From assembly GCA_025458545.1 (NCBI GenBank), contig JALOSH010000023.1, positions 1 through 14,162 on the forward strand: a stretch of 14,162 bases of DNA. The letters run 5' to 3'. This document shows positions 7,169 to 12,395 of the stretch, piece after piece. This DNA comes from Hydrogenophaga sp. (lineage in GTDB: Bacteria; Pseudomonadota; Gammaproteobacteria; Burkholderiales; Burkholderiaceae). The notes beneath the pieces were generated by a model. It searched no databases. It was not told the origin of the DNA and worked only from the letters and a program-made list of their open reading frames with translations. The first letter of the stretch is position 1. Each line of letters starts with the position of its first letter. The position numbers and the translations under genes were made by a program.

Positions 7169-7261
7169 CAGCTGTCTCCTTCTGTTGGTGAAAAATCAAG
7201 CCCTGGAACCCGGACTCATGGGTGTCGCGCGCTGGTTTGGGGTGCTCGGGCAGGCCACCCC

Positions 7262-7290
7262 ACTGTAGGGGTCGCCCACCCGGAGGTCCA
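7262..7290 (-). promoter_or_regulatory. Candidate tctC promoter
   Basis: On the minus strand TGGACC (7290-7285), a 17-bp spacer and TACAGT (7267-7262) are a modest sigma70 match, about 90 bases before the tctC start. Each hexamer matches the consensus at four of six positions, so this is only a candidate. The 307-bp gap 7169-7475 otherwise holds the palindrome at 7334-7346 and no convincing gene. Confidence 0.3.
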
Positions 7291-7333
7291 CGGATGCAAC
7301 CAGCCCCTTGTTCGAATAACGCCCATTAACGAT

Positions 7334-7346
7334 CGATCATTGATCG
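7334..7346. promoter_or_regulatory. 13-bp palindrome upstream of tctC, possible operator
   Basis: CGATCATTGATCG is a perfect 6+1+6 inverted repeat in a locally AT-rich stretch. It lies about 45 bases upstream of the candidate tctC -35, a position suited to an activator. The palindrome at 10225-10237 has the same 6+1+6 geometry with a T centre and shares an AT-TGA core. A common regulator is possible but not shown. Confidence 0.4.
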
Positions 7347-7475
7347 CTTTTGGGGTTTGTACTGAGCGGCCAGACCACCCGCCATCGGGTGCGCAAACCC
7401 TGCACATTCTCTGGGCCGGGCCTGCGGCAGCACCCGACGAATGCGGCCAGGGCCTGTGCATTTCGTGCATGCGGG

Positions 7476-9221
7476 TCATGGCGCCACCACCCCGCAGCGC
7501 GAGCCCGCATGGCGGGCGGCCAGGTGGCCGAACACCAGCCCCGGCCCGATGGTGATGCCCGGCGCGGTGTAGACCCCGCCCATGATGGAGTGCATGTCGT
7601 TGCCCACGGCATAGAGCCCGGCGATGGGCTGGCCCTGCGCATCCAGCACACGGGCGTCGCCATCGGTGACGAACCCGGTGGCGGCGCCGATGTCGCCGGG
7701 GTGCAGTTGCACGGCGTAAAACGGCGCGGTCTTGAGCGGCCCCAGATTGGGATTTTTCGTGCCTGCGCTCGCGTCGCCGATGTTCTGCTGGTAAGCCGTC
7801 TCGCCGCGGTGGAAGCGCGGGTCCACCCCGGTGGCGGCGCAGCGGTTGATCTCGTCCACGCTGGCTTTCAGGCCGTCGGGGTCGATGCCGAGCTTCTGCG
7901 CCAGTTCGCCCAGCGTGGCACCCTGCGTGAGGTAGCCGTCGGCCAGGAACGGCGCCATTTCCTTGGGCGACGCGCCGGGGCGCACCATGCCGAGGCCGTA
8001 CTTCTGCAGCGCGGTCGCGTCGCACACCAGCCAGGCGGGCACCGACCCGGTGGCCTGCATGGCCATGCCGAACAGGTGGTACGAGGTGCTCTCGTTGACG
8101 AAGCGTTCGCCTTTTCGGTTCACGGTCAGCATGCCGGGCTTGGCTCGGTCCATGACAAAGTGCGGAAACACGGCGGTGCTGCCGTCGGCGCGCTTCCTCA
8201 ACGAGACCGGCGCCCAGAAGGCGTTGCTCGATGCGCCCTGGCCGTAGACCGCGCCCGCATCTTTGGCCAGCGCATGGGCCTCGGCGGTGTGGCCGGGTGC
8301 CCCCGGGCACCAGGCGATATCGACACCGGGCAGCATCTGCGCGCGCAGGTCCGGGTGGCGGTTGAAGCCGCCGCTGGCCAGCACCACGCCGCCGCGGGCG
8401 CTGACGCGGCGGTTGCCACCCGCGCCTGCGCCCTGCCCTTTGAGCACGACGCCGGTCACGCCAGCGCTGTCGCGCTCGAAGCGCTCCACCGAGGTGGTGA
8501 ACGCCAGCGTCACGCCCGCCTGTTTCGAGAGCGAGTACAGCAGCCGCCCCACCAGCGCGTTGCCCATCACCAGCCGCGTGCCGCGCGGGTGGCTCAGGCG
8601 GTCCATGCCATGGCGCGCGATGATCTTGAGCGAATGCTTGAACGAGGCGAAGGACTTGGTCAGCGCCAGCAGGTGGTTGATGTCGGTGCGGTCGACCATC
8701 ATCCCGCCGAGCACGGTGAACTCGGGGATGGGCGGGCGCACCAGCTGGAACAGATCGCCCAGCAGGCGCCCGTCGAACGGCAGCGGCTCCAGCGCGCGGC
8801 CAGCCAACGTGGAGCCGCCCAGGTCCGAGATGTAGTCAGGGTGTTTCGGATACGGCCGGAACTTCAGCTCGGTGCGGTCTTCCAGCAGGCGGATGGCCGC
8901 CGCGCCGTGGTCCAGAAAGGCCTGGCGCAGCGCGGCCGGTGTGCGTTCGCCGATGGCGTTGGTCAGGTAGCGCGCCGCGTCGGCCAATGTGTCGCCGGGG
9001 TTCACCCGGGCCGAATGGTGTGTGCCCGGCACCCAGGTGGTACCGGCCGACCAGGCGGTGGTGCCGCCCACGAATTCCGTGCGTTCGACCAGCAGCACCC
9101 GCTGGCCATCCAGCGCGGCGAACAGCGCGGCGGCCATACCCGCGCCACCCGCGCCGATCACCACCAGGTCGTAGGCGGCGCCTTCAACAACGGCATCAGC
9201 TGTATTCAAGACCTTCATCAT
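7476..9221 (-). CDS. KstD-like FAD-dependent oxidoreductase 2
   Basis: This 581-residue paralogue of the other two flavoproteins is in the 3-ketosteroid delta1-dehydrogenase / fumarate reductase group. It has GAGGAG (23-28), Glu46, and GGTTAWSAGTTW (52-63). The C-terminal GLYAVGNDMHS and VYTAPG give Tyr551 and Gly555, matching the KstD ketone-binding pair. Tyr130 (HPDY) and Tyr381 (NESTSYH) match the remaining catalytic tyrosines by my reading. No repeat interrupts it: the loop before AWLVCD is short (MQATGSVP). ATG-ATG at 9221-9216 leaves either methionine as the start, with a weak GAGAG upstream. It follows the AroE-like gene in one operon with 110 bp between them, filled mainly by repeat R4. 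It is more divergent from flavoproteins 1 and 3 than they are from each other (for example GDIGAATGF against GDLGTFDG and GSLGTFAG), which suggests a different substrate or ring position. Confidence 0.9.
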   Translation of the reverse strand: MMKVLNTADAVVEGAAYDLVVIGAGGAGMAAALFAALDGQRVLLVERTEFVGGTTAWSAGTTWVPGTHHSARVNPGDTLADAARYLTNAIGERTPAALRQAFLDHGAAAIRLLEDRTELKFRPYPKHPDYISDLGGSTLAGRALEPLPFDGRLLGDLFQLVRPPIPEFTVLGGMMVDRTDINHLLALTKSFASFKHSLKIIARHGMDRLSHPRGTRLVMGNALVGRLLYSLSKQAGVTLAFTTSVERFERDSAGVTGVVLKGQGAGAGGNRRVSARGGVVLASGGFNRHPDLRAQMLPGVDIAWCPGAPGHTAEAHALAKDAGAVYGQGASSNAFWAPVSLRKRADGSTAVFPHFVMDRAKPGMLTVNRKGERFVNESTSYHLFGMAMQATGSVPAWLVCDATALQKYGLGMVRPGASPKEMAPFLADGYLTQGATLGELAQKLGIDPDGLKASVDEINRCAATGVDPRFHRGETAYQQNIGDASAGTKNPNLGPLKTAPFYAVQLHPGDIGAATGFVTDGDARVLDAQGQPIAGLYAVGNDMHSIMGGVYTAPGITIGPGLVFGHLAARHAGSRCGVVAP

Positions 9222-9264
9222 GGCGTCTCTCGATTTGTCTGTCGCTCGACGAGCGCGGTGTCTG

Positions 9265-9360
9265 CTTCGGGGAACACCGCGGAACTGGCTTTGCCAGGCC
9301 GCTGGTGTTGCCCCCTTGAGGGGGGATGCGGCTACACGCAGTGAGCAAGCGACGGGGGTG
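9265..9360 (-). repeat. Dispersed hairpin repeat copy R4, between aroE-like gene and flavoprotein 2
   Basis: This copy is nearly identical to R6 in the reverse orientation. Nested stems are AACACC (9273-9278) with GGTGTT (9304-9309), GCGG (9279-9282) with CCGC (9299-9302), and CTGGC (9285-9289) with GCCAG (9293-9297). The C5/G5 hairpin follows at about 9311-9325. Its edge overlaps the last codons of the AroE-like gene and supplies that gene's TAG stop. Confidence 0.88.
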
Positions 9361-10147
9361 CCATCAAAAACTCCACCATCAGGTCGCGCACGCGCGCAAA
9401 CATGTCCGCGCCCGTTATGGTTGCGCAGCCCTTCACGCGCGCGGCGGCAATGAAGGGGGTCACCGCCGGTGCGGTGATCACGCAGCCGCAGAACATGGAC
9501 GGTTCCAGTTTCGACACATTCAGCGGGTACGGGTCGCCGTCCTTCATGCCCACCGGCGTGGCGTTGATCACGAGGTCGAAGCCCGAGGGGTCGGCGCTGC
9601 CGTGGGCCACCGGGCACTTGCCAAGGCCGGCGAGGCGGCCCACCAGCGCAGCGCGGCGCTGGTCGTCGGGGTCGTGGATCGCCAGTTCGCTCACACCGGC
9701 CATGACCAGCGCATGGGCGATGGCCGATCCGGCGCCGCCTGCGCCCACCAGCAAGGCCTGTTTGCCGGCGGGCTGACAGCCCTGCTCCTGCATGGCGGTG
9801 ACGAAGCCCAGGCCGTCGAACATGTCGCCGTGCCATGAGCCGTCGGCGTTGCGGCGCATGGTGTTGACCGTGTGCAGAAACGACGCCCGTTCCGACGTCG
9901 TGGCGCACAGGTCGGTGCAGGCGAACTTGTGCGGCACGGTCACGATGATGCCGTCCACGTTGTGCGCCAGCGAGACGCCGCGCACCCAGTCGGCCAGGTG
10001 GGCGGGCGACACGTGGGCCGGCACGCACACCGCATCGCGGCCGTGGTCGGCAAAGGCCTGGGTCACGCCGGCGGGCGATTTCACCTGGGCGATCGGGTCG
10101 CCCACGATGTAATGCAGGCGCGTGGCGCCGCTGAGGGTCTGTGTCAT
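9332..10147 (-). CDS. Shikimate dehydrogenase-like protein (AroE superfamily, divergent active site)
   Basis: The protein has 271 residues with the AroE two-domain layout: an N-terminal substrate domain (GDPIAQVKSP, residues 16-25; VTVPHK, 69-74; VNTM, 94-97) and a Rossmann domain with GAGGAG (135-140). The catalytic dyad Lys74 and Asp111 (FDGLGF) is present, so it should be a dehydrogenase. The first Ser of the shikimate-binding SxS motif is replaced by Val22, and the Asn of NTDG is replaced (MFDG). Both differ from biosynthetic AroE and suggest an AroE-like paralogue acting on quinate, shikimate or another hydroaromatic acid. The last nine residues (APPSLAHCV) and the stop come from repeat R4, so the native C terminus may have been replaced. 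The ATG at 10147 has only a weak GAGA upstream. It leads the operon with flavoprotein 2 and is divergent from the Gfo/Idh gene. Confidence 0.88.
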   Translation of the reverse strand: MTQTLSGATRLHYIVGDPIAQVKSPAGVTQAFADHGRDAVCVPAHVSPAHLADWVRGVSLAHNVDGIIVTVPHKFACTDLCATTSERASFLHTVNTMRRNADGSWHGDMFDGLGFVTAMQEQGCQPAGKQALLVGAGGAGSAIAHALVMAGVSELAIHDPDDQRRAALVGRLAGLGKCPVAHGSADPSGFDLVINATPVGMKDGDPYPLNVSKLEPSMFCGCVITAPAVTPFIAAARVKGCATITGADMFARVRDLMVEFLMAPPSLAHCV

Positions 10148-10200
10148 CTGTCTCGCTCGGATCGCAGGTGGATCGGGTGGAACACTTTGATTTTCGGCAG

Positions 10201-10229
10201 ATCATATGCAAAAGTGGAATTCTGTTCAA
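10201..10229 (-). promoter_or_regulatory. Sigma70 promoter for the aroE-like/flavoprotein 2 operon
   Basis: On the minus strand TTGAAC (10229-10224), a spacer of exactly 17 bp, and TATGAT (10206-10201) make a good sigma70 promoter. Transcription would begin near 10194, about 47 bases before the ATG. It lies in the most AT-rich stretch of the window, and its -35 is one arm of the palindrome at 10225-10237. Confidence 0.7.
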
Positions 10230-10237
10230 TTATTGAA
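10225..10237. promoter_or_regulatory. 13-bp palindrome overlapping two divergent -35 boxes (candidate operator)
   Basis: TTCAATTATTGAA is a perfect 6+1+6 inverted repeat. Its two TTGAA arms form part of the -35 elements of the minus-strand promoter (10224-10229) and the plus-strand candidate (10233-10238). A dimeric regulator bound here would affect both. The IclR protein encoded 1.2 kb downstream is the natural candidate, because such regulators often bind short palindromes between divergent genes. Confidence 0.55.
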
Positions 10238-10261
10238 TCTAGTTCTTTTTTTGGCTAGACT
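10233..10261 (+). promoter_or_regulatory. Candidate sigma70 promoter for the Gfo/Idh-IclR-flavoprotein 3 operon
   Basis: TTGAAT (10233-10238), a 17-bp spacer and TAGACT (10256-10261) are a moderate match on the plus strand, back to back with the stronger minus-strand promoter. The transcript would have a leader of about 120 bases containing repeat R5. Confidence 0.4.
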
Positions 10262-10302
10262 TCGGGCCGGAGACCACACATGACCCGAAAGCAGATCCCC
10301 CC

Positions 10303-10388
10303 GCCAGAGGCACCGCCGGGCTGGCTTCGCCAGACGGCTGGAGCCGTCCCCCTGGAGGGGGAAGACGCGCAGCGGCGCAGGGGGTGCT
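10303..10388 (-). repeat. Dispersed hairpin repeat copy R5, in the leader of the Gfo/Idh gene
   Basis: Reverse orientation. Nested stems are GGCACC (10309-10314) with GGAGCC (10340-10345, one T-T mismatch in the minus-strand reading), GCCG (10315-10318) with CGGC (10335-10338), and CTGGC (10321-10325) with GCCAG (10329-10333). The C5/G5 hairpin is at about 10348-10361. The end of the unit, GCAGGGGG, lies just before the ATG and looks like the ribosome binding site of the next gene. Confidence 0.82.
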
Positions 10389-10389
10389 T

Positions 10390-11427
10390 ATGAAACTGCT
10401 CGTCATCGGCGCCGGTGCCATCGGCCGCACCCACATCGACCGCATCCGGCGCACGCCCGGCCTGGCGCTGGCCGGTATCGCTGACCCGTCGGACGCGGGC
10501 CGTGCGCTGGCGGAGTCGCTGGGCGCGCCCTGGGCGCCCGACCATGTGAGCGCGCTGGAACGCTTCCGGCCACAGGGCGCCATCGTCGCCACCCCCAACC
10601 CACAGCACATTGCCCTCGCGCTGGACTGCCTGGCGCGCGGCGTCGCCACCCTGGTGGAGAAACCCGTGGCCGACAGCGTGGCCGAGGCGCAGCAGTTGGT
10701 CGACGCGCAGGCGCGCAGCGGCGTGCCGGTGCTGGTGGGCCACCACCGCCGCCACAACCCCATCAACCGCCAGGCGCGCGACCTCGTCGCCAGCGGCCGA
10801 CTGGGTCGGCTGGTCAGCGCCAACGTCATGGCCAGCTTCTACAAGCCCGAGGCCTATTTCGACCTGGCCTGGCGGCGCGAACCCGGCGGCGGCCCGGTGC
10901 TCATCAACCTGATCCACGAGATCGACCAGCTGCGCTTCATCGGCGGCGAGATCGTGCAGGTGCAGGCGCTCAGCAGCAACGCCGTGCGCGGCTTCGCGGT
11001 GGAAGACACGGCCGCCGCCGTGCTGCGCCTGGCCAACGGCGCGCTGGCCACGCTCGTGCTGTCGGACACCGCGGTGGCGCCCTGGTGCTGGGACTTCTGC
11101 GCCGGCGAGCAGGACCAGTACCCGCGTCAGGACGTCAACACCCTCTTCTTCGCCGGCACGGAAGGTTCGCTCTCGCTGCCCGACCTCTCGCTCTGGCACT
11201 ACACGGGCGAGCGCCACTGGCACCGGCCGATCACGCGCGAGCAGACCACCGCCCTCAAAGCGGACCCGTACACGCGCCAGCTGCAGCACTTCGCGGCCGT
11301 GATCCGCGGCGAAGAAGCGCCGCTGTGCAGCGCGCTGGACGGCCTGCGCACGCTGGAGGCCACGCTCGCGGTGCTGGAAGCGGCACGCAGCGGCCAGTCC
11401 GTCACCTGCCCGGTTTCGACCCACTGA
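10390..11427 (+). CDS. Gfo/Idh/MocA family NAD(P)-dependent oxidoreductase
   Basis: This 345-residue dehydrogenase has an N-terminal Rossmann domain (GAGAIG, residues 7-12; Asp32 at the end of beta2) and the family's EKP motif with catalytic Lys91. The C-terminal domain has GGGPVLINLIHEIDQLRF, where the family usually shows GGG..L.D.G.H..D; the first Asp is Asn here while the His and second Asp are kept. Family members oxidise hydroxyls of sugars, inositols and related cyclic polyols, so a hydroxylated ring substrate fits the locus. The ATG at 10390 gives the standard MKLLVIGAGAIG start; a GTG six bases earlier (10384) is less likely. The AGGGGG ribosome binding site comes from the edge of repeat R5. 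It is the first gene of the plus-strand operon, 19 bp before the IclR gene, and is divergent from the AroE-like gene. Confidence 0.92.
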   Translation: MKLLVIGAGAIGRTHIDRIRRTPGLALAGIADPSDAGRALAESLGAPWAPDHVSALERFRPQGAIVATPNPQHIALALDCLARGVATLVEKPVADSVAEAQQLVDAQARSGVPVLVGHHRRHNPINRQARDLVASGRLGRLVSANVMASFYKPEAYFDLAWRREPGGGPVLINLIHEIDQLRFIGGEIVQVQALSSNAVRGFAVEDTAAAVLRLANGALATLVLSDTAVAPWCWDFCAGEQDQYPRQDVNTLFFAGTEGSLSLPDLSLWHYTGERHWHRPITREQTTALKADPYTRQLQHFAAVIRGEEAPLCSALDGLRTLEATLAVLEAARSGQSVTCPVSTH

Positions 11428-11446
11428 ACGAAGCGGAACCCCCACC

Positions 11447-12280
11447 ATGAACGGCGTCCTCGAACGAACCCTCGGCATCCTCGAACTGCTGTCGCAACAC
11501 GGCGAAGGCATGGAGCTGGCCGCGATTGCCGACCGGCTCGACATCCCGCGCAGCGGCGTGCACCGCCTGCTGGCCGACCTGGTGCGCCTGGGGTATGTGC
11601 GCCAGGCCCGCGGCCACGGCGAATACCTGCTGACCACCAAGCTGGTGAGCATGGGCCTCTCGTACCTCAGCAACTCTGGCATCGTCGACATCGCGCAGCC
11701 GCTGCTCAACCAGCTGGCCGATATCTCGGGCGAACTGGTGCGCCTGTCGGTGGTGGACGGCGAACGACTGACCTGGGTCGCCCGCGCGCAAGGCGCACGC
11801 CAGGGCCTGCGCTACGACCCCGACATGGGCTCGGACGCGACCCTTTCCTGCTCGTCCTCGGGCTGGGCGCTCATGTCCACCCTCAGCGACGACGCGGCGC
11901 TGGCCCTGGTGGCCAAGCAGGGCCTGGGTGCGCCCGAACAATTTGGCCCCAACGCGCCCACCTCGTTGCAGGCCGTGCTGGCCGCTGTGCACGAGACACG
12001 CGAACGCGGTTACAGCCTGACCGTGGACACCTACAGCCTCGGGCTGTCGGCCCTGTCGGCACCGGTGCGTTTTGCCGGACAACCCGCCATCGGCGTCATC
12101 ACCATCGCCGGTCCCACAGTGCGCTTCACGATGGAACGCATGCAGTCGCTGGCGCCCGAGCTGCTGTCGGTGGCCCAGCAGCTGGCCGCCGCCAGTGGCG
12201 CCTCACCCTTCTTCCAACTCACGGCCGAGACCGCCGCCCCGGGCGACGTCAAAGGCCGCAAGCCGATCTACGCCGTCTAG
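11447..12280 (+). CDS. IclR family transcriptional regulator
   Basis: 277 residues with the normal IclR layout. The N-terminal winged helix-turn-helix (residues about 3-65) contains VLERTLGILELLSQ, AAIADRLDIPRSGVHRLLADL and GYVRQ. The C-terminal effector domain (about 80-255) contains SGELVRLSVVDGERLTWVARAQG and, near its end, SALSAPVRFAGQPAIGVITIAGP. IclR proteins sense small metabolites and control carbon catabolism, including protocatechuate and hydroxybenzoate genes. The ATG at 11447 is 19 bp after the Gfo/Idh stop with only a weak purine-rich upstream site. Its position in one of the two divergent operons makes it the likely regulator of the palindrome at 10225-10237. After about residue 255 the tail (SPFFQLTAETAAPGDVKGRKPIYAV) is variable and may be disordered. 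Whether it represses or activates cannot be told from sequence. Confidence 0.93.
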   Translation: MNGVLERTLGILELLSQHGEGMELAAIADRLDIPRSGVHRLLADLVRLGYVRQARGHGEYLLTTKLVSMGLSYLSNSGIVDIAQPLLNQLADISGELVRLSVVDGERLTWVARAQGARQGLRYDPDMGSDATLSCSSSGWALMSTLSDDAALALVAKQGLGAPEQFGPNAPTSLQAVLAAVHETRERGYSLTVDTYSLGLSALSAPVRFAGQPAIGVITIAGPTVRFTMERMQSLAPELLSVAQQLAAASGASPFFQLTAETAAPGDVKGRKPIYAV

Positions 12281-12287
12281 ACATGAC

Positions 12288-12388
12288 CCCCCCCCGTTGC
12301 TTGCTCGCTGCGCGTAGCCGCATACCCCCTCCAGGGGGCGACACCAGCGGCCCGGCGAAGCCGGTTCCGCGGTGTCCCTTGGTTGGGG
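12288..12388 (+). repeat. Dispersed hairpin repeat copy R6, between IclR gene and flavoprotein 3
   Basis: This is the best-formed copy, forward orientation. The first hairpin pairs CCCCC (12325-12329) with GGGGG (12334-12338). The second is nested: ACACC (12341-12345) with GGTGT (12371-12375), GCGG (12347-12350) with CCGC (12367-12370), and CCGGC (12352-12356) with GCCGG (12360-12364) around a GAA loop. The upstream part TTGCTTGCTCGCTGCGCGTAG matches R4 closely. It fills nearly all of the gap between the two genes. Confidence 0.9.
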
Positions 12389-12395
12389 CACCGCC

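Noticed and set aside
7216..7479. Possible 87-residue minus-strand protein starting at ATGA over the flavoprotein 2 stop
   Set aside because: The overlap is suggestive, but the sequence has no recognisable domain, the Shine-Dalgarno is poor, and it would run through the tctC promoter region and palindrome. Probably noncoding.
7350..9344. Plus-strand open frame opposite flavoprotein 2
   Set aside because: Shadow of the flavoprotein gene; no ribosome binding site or family match.
9476..10229. Extension of the flavoprotein 2 frame upstream to 10229
   Set aside because: The extension lies out of frame over the AroE-like gene and has no family similarity; the FAD motif is correctly spaced from the ATG at 9221.
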